A stretch of 64,000 nucleotides of DNA from Epinephelus fuscoguttatus (GCF_011397635.1 NC_064765.1:33523132-33587131); one strand, 5' to 3'. Positions 1 through 14,342 are shown, counted from the first letter of the stretch. Notes: generated by a model not told the origin, from the letters alone. Translations and numbers: made by a program.

Positions 1-339
1 GACAGGAATACAAAACCTTTCAAAGTGCTCACAAACTCCCGGCAGAAAACCACTCTCCAAGCTTCCAGACCACTTCTTCCACCTCTATGCCGATGATGTC
101 ATGGCACATCCCCCAGCCGAAGAAGCCCGGCCATACACATTAGCCTTCTCTGAGGGCCATGTGGTATTAAATACTACACAAGCTCCCACTGTTTCAGAGC
201 TGTCTTCTTTCCCAATTTTCTCGCAAGCTTCACAAACAACTCAAGCACATGCATCCTTCCTTCTTAGCATCCTTTCTTCTCCTTTTGCTTCTACTTTTCC
301 TATCCCATCTTCTTCTCTTTCTTTTATGATGACGATGTC

Positions 340-1545
340 ACCAGGCCTGAAGACATCCAGTTGTTTACAGACACAGCCCTTTCCATTGGCTTTGGTGGCT
401 ACTTGGGCAGCAGGTGTTTCTCAACTGAATGGCCGCCCGAATTCTCATCCTTTACTTCTTCCTCCACCATCTGCGAAATGTATCTGTCCAGCTTGCAGCC
501 CTTCTTTGGCACAAATGGTCAAAGACATTCATCGCCATCTACTCCAACAACAGTATTGTTAACATCGTTAACAAGGAACGGACAGATTGTCCAGACATCA
601 TGCAGTTCTTCCAAAGGCTCACCTTGGTTTTGGCCTAACATCAATTCATTATCCAGACCTCCCACATTGCAGGTCATAAAAACTCAATTACCGACTCACT
701 TTCTCGTTTCTCATTCTAGAAATTCAGACAACTGGTTCCAGCCTTTGACTCTCTTCCAACTTCAGGCCCGACATTTTTTTTCCCACCATCTTTCATTTTT
801 GCCCCACAGCTGGAACTGTTAGTCACTGCTTTGAAAGACACCATTCTCAACAGCAGGGTTCCCTGTCTTCATATATGACCGGATGGAACTGCTTCAAAGT
901 CTTCCATGCTACCCCCAGCCTTACGTTCACTTCGTCATGAAGCTGTCCTCAGGGGCACTGTGTCCACCCCTGTCCCACTCACACATCAGCATGTTGATTA
1001 AAGGCCTCCACAAGGCTGAACCACATCCTATGCTAAAACATTCGCCCTTCACTTTAGACCTGCTTGTCTGTTGCAGCTGAACTCTCCACAGGCTTTCTGT
1101 CTCCATTTATAGACAGTCTATATATTCCTTAGCTTTCTGTGGTGTTAAGAGTTCACAACTGCTGCTTCCACTCATCTCAACACACCACCATGTCATTTCC
1201 TTTCATTCATCCAACCCCATATACAACCTCAAAAGTAGCAAGACCAACCAGCCAGGTCAATCTCAACCCCATATTCCTCTTTGGTTAGGGTCATACCTAC
1301 GTCCATATGAACCCACCTGCGACTACTTAAACTCAAGACTAGTCAGCCAAGCTTCTCCTCAAGACCCTCTGTTTGTCTCTGAGATAGGCCAGTTGGTCTC
1401 TGGTTTCACCACCCCTATCGCCAAATCTTATCCAGATCCAAAATATTCCCTTTGGGGCATTCCTTCCTTATTGGAGCTGCTTCCATTGCTTTAAGGCAAG
1501 GAATCCCAGACCTCCTTAACCATTGGGGGCTCTATCTGCATTAGG
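340..1545 (+). mobile_element. Decayed DIRS/YR-type retroelement (RNase H plus tyrosine recombinase remnants)
   Basis: Translating in shifting frames gives an RNase H-like region at about 361-730: an opening 'TDTALSIGFGGYLG', then 'SNNSIVNIVNKE', then 'HIAGHKNSITDSLSRF', which is the usual end of the RNase H domain in DIRS-like and gypsy-like elements. About 880-1545 then reads as fragments of a tyrosine recombinase, ending in 'HSFLIGAASIALRQGIPD' near 1457-1510, which fits the catalytic HxxR block of DIRS/Ngaro recombinases with the arginine replaced by leucine. RNase H followed by a tyrosine recombinase, with no integrase, is the DIRS order. Several frameshifts and stops show it is dead. 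Bases 1-340 may be more of the same element but I could not assign them. The family assignment rests on recalled motifs and not on an alignment. Confidence 0.65.
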
Positions 1546-1550
1546 CCATG

Positions 1551-1946
1551 TTTACACGAAAACGATCCACTGAAAATAGAATCATTTCTCATTTTCATTT
1601 TGAAAAAGTTCCGTGTTTAGACGACAATGTTTTGATAACAATCACCGTGCACACGGATCCGCAAAAATGACCAAAACCGTGATGGTCGACTTTCACGCGC
1701 ATGTCTAGTGACTAGAAGTGTAATGCACATGTGCGAAAAGTCTACGTTTTCAGAGGAACTGCATATTGCAAGTTTACATGACAACGGAGATGGTGCCGTT
1801 TCCAAAAAATTGCACTCTGGAACCCGTTTTCAGGCACCCAAAACACTGTTGCGTTTTCAGGCACCCAAAACACCGCTGTCGTGTAAACGATCAGCCAAAA
1901 GGCAATTAAAGTTTACCATTTTCATGTCGTATAAACCGGACCTTAG
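1551..1946. mobile_element. hAT-like MITE with imperfect terminal inverted repeats
   Basis: The left end (AGGCCATGTTTACACGAAAA) and the reverse complement of the right end (AGGTCCGGTTTATACGACAT) match in most positions, and the interior is full of short 'gttttcaggcacccaaaac' type direct repeats. It has no coding capacity: open frames across it are chance. About 395 bp, non-autonomous. A clean target duplication was not found, so the superfamily is a guess from the end sequence, which resembles common fish hAT MITEs. Confidence 0.5.
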
Positions 1947-2229
1947 AGTCTCATCTACCCCTGTTCCCCCCTTCCATCCCACCCTCAGCTGACAGGGGAC
2001 TGCAATCACACTCTTCCATGCATCTGGTCATGACCCTGATTCTTCCCCTCATCCCATGACCTTTATCCCTCAACCCTCATCCCTCTATCCCTTCATTTGG
2101 ACCCTCAATCCATCATATGCAATAAACTAGTCTAAATCTATATCTTAATTAATGTGGTCTTTGTAAGTGAATTACTGTATGGCGCATTAGCCTAAAGAGC
2201 CATGTTGACAAAAGCCTGTTGCACTTTAG

Positions 2230-3976
<1,747 letters not shown>

Positions 3977-4097
3977 AACCACTGTGCTGCTTTCAGTGAC
4001 ACTCAATACTATTCAGTGGATTACGTGAAGACTATCATAATCATCTGCAGTGTTGATGTAAGCAAGAGCTTAACATGTCAACGTGTTTATAGAGCAA

Positions 4098-4103
4098 AAT
4101 AAA
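4098..4103 (+). terminator. Polyadenylation signal of adh8-like copy 1
   Basis: AATAAA lies 122 bases after the stop codon, followed by a T-rich stretch. The surrounding 3' UTR (from 'accactgtg' to 'gttgtatgtc') is also present after the second adh8-like copy, which supports its being a real transcript end and not a chance hexamer. Confidence 0.6.
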
Positions 4104-4130
4104 TGGTCTAAACATCGGAGTGGCCTGCTT

Positions 4131-5404
4131 TTTTTTGTCCTGGTGTTGCGTTGTATGTCGCTGGAATGGAGTTTAGGGTATCTGTTGTGGCCTGTTATTT
4201 ACGATATATATATCTGCTGCTTCAGACCACTAGTTGGCACTGTCAAAGCAGGTACTAGTTGAGACCGTGTATAAAGAGTCAGAAAGTCAAGGTGGCTACT
4301 ACTGAATGTTACTATGCAAGCTACTGAGAACTGTTTTATGTTACATGTATCCTGTTAAATGGCACTTGCTACACATTGCAGCATTCTTCAGTTCATCAGG
4401 TCACACTACATTGTCTACATCCCTTAAGCATGTGAAGAAATTCTTCATTGCATTGTGTTTATTGTGACAAAACTTGTCACTAAAACAATTTTTGATCAGT
4501 TTTACTCACACCAACTTAGATTTATCAATGTTTGCATAACTTGATGGGCGTGTTGAAATTATTCCAATATAAGTCCAACAGCCATCAAATTGCATTTTTT
4601 AATTAATTTATTTTTTTGTCTGCTGCAGCAAAACTATATGCTCTGTAAATGATTTGCCCTGTGTTCTCCTTTGAGGTAAAAACCCAAACCCAAACTGTTT
4701 TTGTTTGATCTCATGATGGCACCCCCTAATTTATCACTGTTAACACTGCTGGTTAATGTCAAACAATGCCAACGGGTAAAATTTGCCTGCAGCTGTTATT
4801 TAATGGTATGTAACTTTTTTTCAATACAATATTCAGGACCCCCAGTCTGCGATTTTGTGTATTATGTAGTACCCCCTATTGTTAAACGTTTTCAAGATGA
4901 GGCCAGATAGTTTATATCTATATCTATATCTGACAGCAGGTAAAATTAACGCATATGGTTGCTATAGCATTGCCTTTTGTCTGTTACTGAGTGTAACAGA
5001 GCAGGGTCATAAGCATAGTTTATTACTATATTATTTTATTGTCAAATTGTCATTTTGTCAGTAGCATAAAAGGACTACAACTTTGGCATTTCATTACAAA
5101 ACCTTCCATTATAGAATGATAAACGAACCTTGTGCAGGTGCAAGACAACAATTTTTTTAATGAAATAAAGTAAAATAAAATAAAACAGATTGAAAAAGTA
5201 AAATATACAAAACTGAAAAAAGCTAACATAAGTGGGCAAAAGCATAGTTGTGGACTGTCAACCCAACCCAATAAAATTGCTAATATTTAGTATCTAGTGT
5301 TAACAGCTAGAATTATATAAATCAAGATAAGACTTAATTAATCCCATACCAGGGAAATTCCCATGTTAGAGCAGCTCAAGAGTCTGAAGCAAAATAAATA
5401 AAAC
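4131..5404. other. AT-rich intergenic DNA, no gene seen
   Basis: No exon, RNA gene or complete transposon was recognised. Bases 5310-5390 contain 'taatcccataccagggaaattc', a phrase that resembles the reverse complement of common fish LINE 3' ends. The rest is low-complexity A/T-rich sequence. Confidence 0.4.
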
Positions 5405-5727
5405 CGCTTATCCTCTTGGGGGGCTGGAACCTATCCCAGCTGACATTGGGCAAGAGGCAGGGTACACCCTGGACAGGTCTCCAGACTATCACAGGGCGAA
5501 CACATAGAGACAGACAAACATTTGCCCTCACATTCACACCTATGGACAATTTAGAGTCACCAATTAACCTATCCCCAACTGTGGGAGGAAGCCGGAGTAC
5601 CCACAGAAAACCCATGCTGACACAGGGAGAACATGCAAACTCCGCACAGAAGGGCTCTTTCCTGGGATTGAACCAGTAACCATCTTGCTGTGAGGAGAGA
5701 GTGCTAACCACCACACTAAATCTTGCA
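5405..5727 (-). mobile_element. V-SINE (DANA/Mermaid/HE1-like), truncated, minus orientation
   Basis: Read on the minus strand, it runs from a tRNA-like head ('tgtggtggttagcactctc' and a box B-like stretch at about 5660-5675) through the conserved central part with 'cccacagt', 'ggtgactctaaattgtcc' and 'gatagtctggagacctgtcc' to 'cccagctgggataggttcc'. The same order is seen in the copies at 6251-6633 and 29408-29740. Open frames on both strands here are SINE artefacts. No target duplication was found. Confidence 0.75.
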
Positions 5728-6250
5728 CATAGGAAACTGCACACAAATAAATAAATATATGACAAAGATGACATAGCATAATTCTATAACAATTGACGTG
5801 AATAATTTCACAATATAAATATGTGTGATTGTTTCTGTTATCAAACATATTATCTGCCTTGTTGACATATTTTAAGCTAACACTCTCAGGGTGAGAGTGC
5901 TGTCTCATTGCAGGAGTCTTTAGGTTCCATTGAAACCCCATGTCAGTATTGTGCTGAGACAGAGGGTATGAAAACGACAGGAGAAAGGGTAAGGCACACC
6001 TACAGTATAGAGGCCTGGGTGGGAAATCACTTTGGGAGATAAGGTGTGGTCTTTGTTCTCCAACTTAAGTTATGGAACATCATTAGTTGTGAATGTTTAA
6101 CAAAGTATGACGAGTGGCATCAGTTACTTGATGAGATGAATTCAGTTGAAGTTGTCTCATGTTTTTGGTTGTCTTTTTGATATGTAATGAGTGTATGTCC
6201 ACCAAGTTAAAAATGTTCCCTAATGCTTTGTGCATTAAACCACTATGGGA

Positions 6251-6633
6251 TTCATTCATTCATTCATCTTCTAACCGCTTCATCCTCTTGAGGGTTGCGG
6301 GGGGGGCTGGAGCCTATCCCAGCTGACATTGGGCGAGAGGCAGGGTACATCCTGGACAGGTCGCCAGACTATCGCAGGGCTGACACATAGAGACAGACAA
6401 TCATTCACGCTCACATTCACACCTATGGACAATTTAGAGTTATCAATTAACCTAGTCCCCAATCTGCATGTCTTTGGACTGTGGGAGGAAGCCGGAGTGC
6501 CCGGAGAGAACCCACGCTGACACGGGGAGAACATGCAAACTCCGAAACAGAAGGGCTCCCACGCCTGGGATCGAACCAGCAACCCTCTTGCTGTGAGGCG
6601 AGAGTGCTAACCACCACACCACCGTGCCGCCCG
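6251..6633 (-). mobile_element. V-SINE (DANA/Mermaid/HE1-like), full length, with 10-bp target duplication
   Basis: Reading the minus strand from 6633: head 'GGGCGGCACGGTGGTGTGG', then 'TGGTTAGCACTCTCGCC' (box A region) and 'GGTTCGATCCC' (box B), then the conserved central domain of vertebrate V-SINEs, then a GAAT tetranucleotide tail at 6251-6269. It is flanked by a direct repeat CACTATGGGA at 6241-6250 and 6634-6643, so the insertion is intact and its limits are exact. The head and tail are those of tRNA-derived fish SINEs. Confidence 0.88.
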
Positions 6634-6650
6634 CACTATGGGATGTATCA

Positions 6651-6735
6651 ATCAATTTTATTTATAAAGCCCAAATCACAATTTGTCTTGACATCCCTCT
6701 GTCCTTTGGACCCTCATAGCAGATAAGGAAAAACC
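6651..6735. repeat. Fragment of a common fish interspersed repeat
   Basis: The text 'caattttatttataaagccc' followed by 'aatttgtcttgacatccctc' and 'aaccctttaac' resembles a repeat often seen next to fish genes. It has no coding potential. Its class is not certain from sequence alone. Confidence 0.4.
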
Positions 6736-7839
6736 CTTTAACGGGGGTCCGCCGGAGGTCCGCCGCTTTTCCCGGTCAGCGGTCCTGGCTAGTTTTACAC
6801 CCTGGGCAAACCACTATTTTTTACAGTTCGGACACACCTATTTTCAGACGCAAATGCAAGTGAAACGCTCGCACTGTTGAGCGCTGCTGCCAGACAGTGG
6901 AGCACAAAGGCTCCAGAGAAGAAGGCGAGTTAGTGACATGCAGTAGAGCCGAGTTAGCGAGATGCAGTAACAGGACATGAATGTTAGCAAAGGAGGGAGA
7001 GAGAGAGAGAAGGAGAGAAGGTGCTCAGTGTATTATAGGAGGTGTATTATAGGAGGTCCCCCGGCAGACTAGGCCTATGTCAGCCTAACTAGGGGCTGGT
7101 CCAAAACAGACCTGAGCCACCCCTGACTATAAGATGGACTGTAAGGTGGATTTCAAAATCTACCAGCTATTCAATAGGGTTTCATTGTTTTATTGGCCAA
7201 TGAGCGAAGCTTACAAAATACAGTATAATGCATACCAACTATGATTCCTTATTGCTGGAACTAGTTGAGACATATGTTGTTATGTATTCAGTCTCACCAA
7301 GGTCCTTTCAGTACTGATCTGCAGCATCTTTCATGACATGGCAGTCCTGCAGCATTTCTGCTCCTCTGCCACCCAGTGCACTTACACTAGGCTGCGAATA
7401 TACACTAACATGATTACATATATAATACTGTAATAACATTTATGATTAGCATGACTACTTGTATAGTTCAGTAGTATAACAAGGCAGTGCACAACAGCAA
7501 ACCTAGCGGTGAAACGATTTCGCTTTTTGCCCCTTTAACACAATTTTTCAAAGCTCATCAAATCAGTCAGAAATTTTACTTATCACTTTCTTTGCCCACT
7601 GTTGGGAGCCAGTGTCCATCTTGCCAAGTTTAGACTAAACTGTGATATAGAATCAAATGTATTCATATGTTTCTTTACCTCCCATAAGTTACATTTTTGT
7701 TTACTGTTTAGATGACTCAAATAGGCGCTCTAAATCTATTTCAATAGCAGCGTATCACAAAAAAGCTCTCTTCCTTATTTCGTGTATGTTAATTTCATTA
7801 TATTAGCTTTCTGAAGTCTATGAACAACTAAAGAACTAT
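6736..7839. other. Intergenic DNA, no gene seen
   Basis: There is a purine-rich stretch 'ggagggagagagagagagaa' near 6992-7012 and a short direct repeat 'gtattataggaggt' at 7028-7055. No exon-like sequence with splice sites was recognised. Confidence 0.4.
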
Positions 7840-8633
7840 CATAGACTTCAGGAGGTACAGAGCAGACCCCCTTTCCATCTTCACAAACAGAGACTGTGTG
7901 GAAAAAGTTCAGAGCTTCAAATTCCCGGGAACCCACATATTAGACAATCCCTCCTGGTCCACCAACACCATGGCTGTTGTCAAAAAGGCACAGCAGCATC
8001 TGCACTTCCCCAGAATCCTTAAGAAAAATAATCCAGTGACCCTCTAACACATCACAACAGAGAGTGTCCTTACATACTGCCTCACAGTCAGGTACACTGG
8101 CTGCTCAGCAGCTGACAAAAAGGGTCATTAACATAGCCCAAAAAATGATCAGCTGCTCTCTTCCCTCACTTCAAGACATTGCAAACACACACTACCTCTC
8201 CAGAAAGCCTGACCACCACCTGTTTGACCCCCTGCCCTCAGGCAAACTCAGACCACCAGACTCATGAACAGTTTCTTTCCAAAGTGCATTCACACTCTCA
8301 ATCAACATACAAAATGAACAGCCATAGTGCACTCTCAGAAGCACTCTCACAACAACACTCTAATGACATTTTATTTCTACATGGCAATTATCTGATCTTA
8401 TTTGTGCAATAACCACTGTGGTCAGGGCAATTTGTTGACTCTGGCACTTTTATAGCTACCTCTTTATTTTGTGTGCAATGAGGTATTTGTAGTGTGCTTA
8501 TCTTTTTTAATATTGTATGAAATATGTGTCTTTTTTAAACTCTTAGGCACCAACCAGGAGTTCATTGTATCCTGCACAACACAAGACAATAAAGGCTTTC
8601 TATTCTATTCAGTTTTATTCTTTTCTATTCAAA
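7840..8633 (+). mobile_element. 3' end of an L2/Jockey-like LINE (dead)
   Basis: The frames read 'VEKVQSFKFPGTHI', 'NTMAVVKKAQQHLHFPRIL', 'ESVLTYCLTV' and 'HHLFDPLPSG', which are the blocks at the C-terminal end of reverse transcriptase proteins in fish L2/Jockey-type LINEs. Stops and frameshifts break the frame (for example TAA after 'PVTL' at about 8047). The 3' tail ends 'acaataaaggctttctattc' followed by ttctattc-type repeats at 8590-8633. It is 5' truncated, like most LINE copies. Confidence 0.7.
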
Positions 8634-9085
8634 CTCCAAAATGATATCCTCATTTCACCTCTTCCACTCGCCACTCTACTACCCCATGAGCCAATGTTAT
8701 ATTTAACTAAACTAATATTTAACTCACACTGACCCAACAACAATCATGATAAGAGGCCTTTTTTCTTGTTAAGAGAAGGAAATTACAAATAGGCTTATAA
8801 ACATTATGTTTATAGTATGTACAGTATCCTAGCCTGATGTGCCTATTTATTAACATTCTGTACATCTACTAATTAAGCAGGGGATAATCCACTAACATGC
8901 TTTAATGCACATGTTTATTTGATTAAGTTATGCTGTTAATATAGAATCTAGTTCTTTCAACGTCTTACTCTTTAAAGGAGGACACAAATGGTCTTTTTGT
9001 GCCTCTTACTTCTAGAAACTGTTGAGAGGCTCTACGATCCACCATTGCTGTAACACAAAAAAACAAGAAACTCTTTAGTCACAAC
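8634..9085. other. Intergenic DNA, no gene seen
   Basis: A/T-rich sequence without exon-like segments or recognisable repeats. Confidence 0.35.
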
Positions 9086-10125
9086 TAGGGCTGGGTATTG
9101 TTCACATTTGAACCAATACCAGTATAGGTTCTGGTACCTGGAATTCACTAATGGTACCCAACAGTACCTTTTTTTGGTAGGCTACTTTCTCTGTAATAAC
9201 AAAAAACTAGTCCATACCCATTGAGTACAGCATACCATACCATGACTTAGTCATACCAAAAATTAGAAAAACAAACAAACATTTGGCTACAGGGCGAGCC
9301 ACAGCGATCGGCCGCATTTTAGCCATTTTTAAGCATTTTTCTGTTGTTATAGCGCCACCCAGTTGCCAATTAGAGTTAAATTTCTCCAGTCACCTTGAGG
9401 CGTCCTGTTCTACATATCTACCAAGTTTAGTAAAAATCCATATGGCGGTTAGGCCTAGATAAGAAATTAGCTCTCTAGCGCCCCCATCTTGTTTGATCGG
9501 GTCAATAATGGAGGGTTCCCCTCAGATTATGTGTGGTCATATGCCTACAAAGTTGCGTGGTGATGGGTGAAACCCTTGAGATGTTATACACCTTTATGTG
9601 ATGAGCCACGCCCTCCACAATATTCATTGCCTTATAGAAGCTCAGTTTTAGTAAGTTTTCCAACTTTTGCCAAGAGGGAACTTTAGATATTGATGTAATA
9701 TTGCTTCATTCGCATCCTCCCATGACCCTCTACCACTGTGCCAAATTTCACATCGATTGTCCAAGTCAGTGAGGAGAAAAACATGGAACAGACATACAGA
9801 CACACCCACAGACAGAGTTTTCGTCATTATATAGGAAGAAGACTATCATGGCAGATCAGTGCTGCAGTTAATAGTTTTGTCTAGCAGCCGACAGAGTGTC
9901 TAAATGGTGCTATCCTCAGCTCTGTGGATAGCATCCAGGCTTTGGGGTTCTTTGTGGCACTTGCACATCTTGTCGAAGCCTGGCATTCTCACCTAGATGC
10001 ATTCACAGGTACCGAACTTTGGTGGCATGGAGGATTTATGGTGAATCGGTACTTGGTACTATTGACATAATTTGGGTCAGTGCCCTTAAAAATACCAATT
10101 TTGGTACTCAACGCTATAGCTAGCG
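9086..10125. mobile_element. MITE-like repeat with a nested LINE 3'-tail fragment
   Basis: The left edge 'tagggctgggtattg' and the right-hand part with 'ggtactcaacgctatagcta' both carry repeated 'ggtacc/ggtact' words, as in fish hAT-like MITEs that start with 'agggctggg'. Nested in it, about 9285-9840, is a repeat ending 'cattatatag' after 'gacatacagacacaccca', a typical end of a fish non-LTR or SINE tail. No coding frame. Boundaries are approximate. Confidence 0.45.
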
Positions 10126-10566
10126 TTAAGTTAGTTGGCCCTTTGGCTGAGGAGCTCAGCTTATGGTGTAATTGTCAGCATAATGGTTAAGTTAGAAAGG
10201 TTAATTAAGCAGTCCTGAGCACTAACATTATTGATGTGGAATTTGGAACATCAATTATACTATAGCTCCATAGAAATGATTGATGTGATACTGTTTTGTG
10301 CGGCAGTCAGTTGATTTGACATTGAAATGGGCCTCTAGATGAGTGCTGGCACTGAATTACAGCACAGACACTGCAACATTATAGTCTTATTGCTAATGTA
10401 GCATGTTGCTTTTCCAGTAAATGTGAAACACTGACAATATGTTGCTTTATCTGTCTCTAGCTTCACTCAGAGCAGTGGATTAAGTGTTCAGAGTTCTACA
10501 AATTGTCGTGGCACTGTTATCCAGTAGTATTTGTTGGGTAATTTCATGTGATGTCACCGCCTGTAG

Positions 10567-10683
<117 letters not shown>

Positions 10684-11606
10684 TAAGGGACTGTTCTTTA
10701 TTTGTCAGAGGAGGAGGGTGGCTGGTTGATTTTTGGTTGATTTTTATTTTATTTATTTATTTTATTTCGATTCCCGCTATGTTAATCACTTATTGATGTT
10801 GTTTTTGAAGTATGAATAAGTCAATAAGTAATTTATTCCTTTGAAATATCATTGATGTATTATAGAAAAGTGATTTATCTTTTTATAAATGACAAAAGGC
10901 ACATCTGCCCCAATTTTTACAGTGGTATCGTGATACTACTCAGAACCATGATACTTTCACTGGTATCGTACCGTGGGTCCCAATTTTGGTACCGTGACAA
11001 CACTAGAACAGAGAGGACATTCAGATAGAAGACTGAAGACTGTAACTCACATTAAACATACAGTTGATAAAAACTATAAAAATGACCACTGGTTATATTT
11101 GCTGAAACTGTCACTACATCCACACAGAAGCAAAGGAGTCAGATAGTCTGCAAAAAAGAAAAAAATCAAGTTCCTGCTCCCACTTCTTGTGCTTTTAATG
11201 GCATTTGCAAGAATCTACCACAGCTCACAGAAAACAACCAATCAGAGCTGAGGAGTCTCTAACGCAGCTGTCAATTACTGCTCATGAACTGTCGTCAAAC
11301 TGTCAGACTAGGCAGCGCTCAGTCTGACTTACCAGATGTCGTCTATGGGTATAAACCTGCCATTGGCCAGCTATGTATTCTGGCATTCTCCTTTCTTTCT
11401 GCTATCTGCGAGTTACTATTTTCAAAATTCCTCTCACTATGGAAAACAACAACAGCCTCCATGCTATAGCTTACACGCTGAAAATACGAAGTTCTGAAGT
11501 TTGGATCGTGCAAGATTGTCTTGCAGGTCTCTCATGCCCAGTGTTGCTCTGTTTTCCGACGAGACCAGTCAGAGTTGATTTGCAACATTTCAAAATGCCT
11601 CCAGTC

Positions 11607-13217
11607 TAGTGTTGTTTTTGGCGGCCTGTTTTAATTTTAGTTTTAGTCTAGTCTTTGTGTCAAACTGTCATTTTAGTTTTTATTAGTTTTAGTCACGTTC
11701 ATACTCTTTTTTGTCTAGTCAAATTTCAGTCAACTAAAAGTCTGAGCATTTTAGTCTTATTTTAGTCAGAATAATCCATGACTATTTTCGTCTTGTTTTA
11801 GTCGACGAAAATTGTATTTTAGTCTCTTTTTAGTAATGCAATTCTATTATACCCAGTCAATATAGTATAAGTACCTAGTATAGTATAACCAAACCAAAAT
11901 TTTCTTTTCTAAATTAGCTCCTAGTTAGAGCTAAATATATATCTATTTATACAACAGTTAGTTCCGACTGAGCAATCTGATTGGACGAGAGGCATTCCGT
12001 GAGTATAGAGTATAACATCACTGGGACTTGTAACAGTAAAATCACTCCGCTCACAGGTGTTACAAGTAAGGGATAATGTACAATGAGCCGGTGAGCCGAC
12101 GGTGAGCCGACGCGCACCCTGCCCTGCCGGCAATGGCTGAATCTCCTTGTCAGGGCAGTGTCCCTAGCAACACTGGGCTACATAGCAACAGTCATTACAC
12201 AGTAATATCAGACCTCTGAATGCTGCGACTGACCAATCAGAATACAGCATTTAATAGAGCCGTGTAATAAATATAAATACAGCCGTTAATTAACCAACTC
12301 TTTCACACTCGTTACACTGACACAAACTGACACTAGTGTTACACCAAGAAGATGGATATTTTCCCCAAAATTACATTTGAATTAAATTATGAGTGGTCGT
12401 CAGGAGAGGACGAGGAAAAGGAAAGCTAGGACTCTTCTGTGCAGACCTCCAGGTGTGTTTGTGTAACATCAGCCGACATCGACAAACTGGAGAGGAGCAA
12501 AAATGAAGCGAACACGGTCAGGAATTATCAATGATCACCTGATGAGGTACTGATGAGGATGAGGGAGAGTGGAAGCTAAATCCAGCCGTGCCATCATCCA
12601 GGTATGCCAACGTTTCATCAGCCGAACTGGACGAAGTTACACAGTTGCAGATCAAAGTAAATACAAAGTAGCTTGTGAGTTCCTGGTGTGTGTTCCACGT
12701 TGCCTAGCAACAGACTGGGGGAACTGTTTTCTTTTCGCGGAGCTACATAACATACTTAAATAATTTATTTCATTACCTTTTGTTAACATTTCCTTACTCA
12801 GCATTGCTGTTTAAGCTGTTGTTGAACTGTTGTATAAAAGCAATATTGCATGAGAGCGAGTGATGTTGTACTGTATATCGTCACGGCTATAATCCGTCTG
12901 CGCAGTGCGACACACAGCCTATAGGAAACAGAAATACTGCAAAATAATAATAATAACGTGACTAAACATTATAACGTTATTTTGTCTCGTCTCGTTTTGG
13001 TCAACGAAAATGAAGAGACATTTTAGCAGAGGTTTTATTTTCTAAACCACATTTAGTCTCGTTTTTTTCGTCAACAATATTGCATTATATATTTAATTAT
13101 AGTTATCCTCACATGACCACCATTTACGTTGCGTCTCGTCTCGTTTTCGTCACGTGATAAAGGTTCGTTGACGATGATATTTAGCCATACTTTTCGTTGA
13201 CGAAAGCAACAACCTTA
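11607..13217. mobile_element. Non-autonomous hAT-like element, about 1.6 kb
   Basis: The left end reads TAGTGTTGTTTTTGGCGGC and the reverse complement of the right end TAAGGTTGTTGCTTTCGTC, an imperfect inverted repeat that I associate with fish hAT elements beginning 'tagtgttgtttt'. Subterminal 'gtcaacgaaaa' and 'ttttagtcgacgaaaa' words recur in both halves. No transposase frame. It sits inside another repeat: sequence on each side (about 11320-11600 and 13480-13670) resembles one stretch in a metap1 intron (49496-50105), which lacks the insert. Confidence 0.5.
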
Positions 13218-13687
13218 TTCCACAAGGGATATCTGAATTCGATACTTTTTGCACTGATCCCAGACTGTCCCAACTCCCCATCACATCAGCAAATTTTCCT
13301 TTGCCGCAGCCTCTGGAGTCACTCTCCTCCTATGAGTATGGTTGGTTAGCAGGAGCTAACACACCAGCAGGGCTAACACCAAACACTGAGCCAGTAAACA
13401 TTCTTAACAAACTCACACTGATGGTGACAAGGCTCGCTAGCTGTGTGATGTTATAAGTTAGCCCTGTCATTGTGCCCCCCCCCCACCCCACCCCACGGCA
13501 CTATTTGGCAAGGGTACCATCATCTTAGCACTGCCCAGGACAATTGTGATTGGTTTAGAGAAACACCAACAAGCTAGAGCATTTTTCCCTACAGCAGAAT
13601 GATAATATGGATATCCCAGACCTATCTCTAGTACTGACACATTACTGTGGAGATAAGTCTGGCTACACAAGACTAGGCAGCACTGAT

Positions 13688-14085
13688 CAAATATAAATTA
13701 AGATTCTGTAACTCGTACTCGTACTCGCCAGTCGGGTGATGTAGTCCCTCAGAAGCAGTCCTGCCAGGTCTCCTCCTGGTTGGACATGCCCAAAACACCT
13801 CCCAAGGGAGGCGTCCGGAAGGCATCCTTACCAGATGCCCGAACCACCTCAACTGGCTCCTCTCGATGTGGAGGAGCAGCGGCTCTACTCCGAGTCCCTC
13901 CCGGATGTCTGAGCTCCTCACCCTATCCCTAAGGCTGAGCCCAGCCACCCTGCGGAGGAAACTCATTTTGGCCGCGATCTCATTCTTTCGGTCACTACCC
14001 AGAGCTCGTGACCATAGGTGAGGGTTGGAACGTAGATCGACCGGTAAATCGAGAGCTTCGCTTTCTGGCTAAGCTCCCTCTAGAT
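13688..14085 (-). mobile_element. Non-LTR retrotransposon 3'-end fragment, minus orientation
   Basis: The minus-strand frame at 13673-13966 includes 'GLGVEPLLLHIERSQLRWFG' and 'VFWACPTRRRPGR', the well known C-terminal segment found at the end of many fish reverse-transcriptase proteins. Upstream on that strand (13967-14085) the frame continues with changes. Truncated at both ends. I cannot assign the clade with confidence. Confidence 0.6.
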
Positions 14086-14342
14086 TCTGTAACTTCATTG
14101 CCTATTTCTTGCCTCAAATGTTTTCAGAAACATATTTTAGTGTACTGTTTAGCTGTTTAGCTGCTCCAGTCAGTGGGTGGTGCTGAGTTTTTAGCTAAAC
14201 CATTTCCAACATCCAAACAGTCACAGTAAAGATAGCCTTGACGAGTTAACAATAATAACTTTAAATTCCAGTTATGCTGTGTTTGTGTTTATCTATATAT
14301 CAACTGTTTATTTTTTTTTAATGGAGGATATTAAGAGAGACT

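Noticed and set aside
6560-6633. Possible tRNA gene (box A and box B present)
   Set aside because: It is the tRNA-derived head of a V-SINE; the cloverleaf is not kept and it continues into the SINE body.
5376-6726. Open frames of 60-130 codons on both strands
   Set aside because: They run through V-SINE copies; the same frames occur in each copy and reflect repeat sequence, not a protein.
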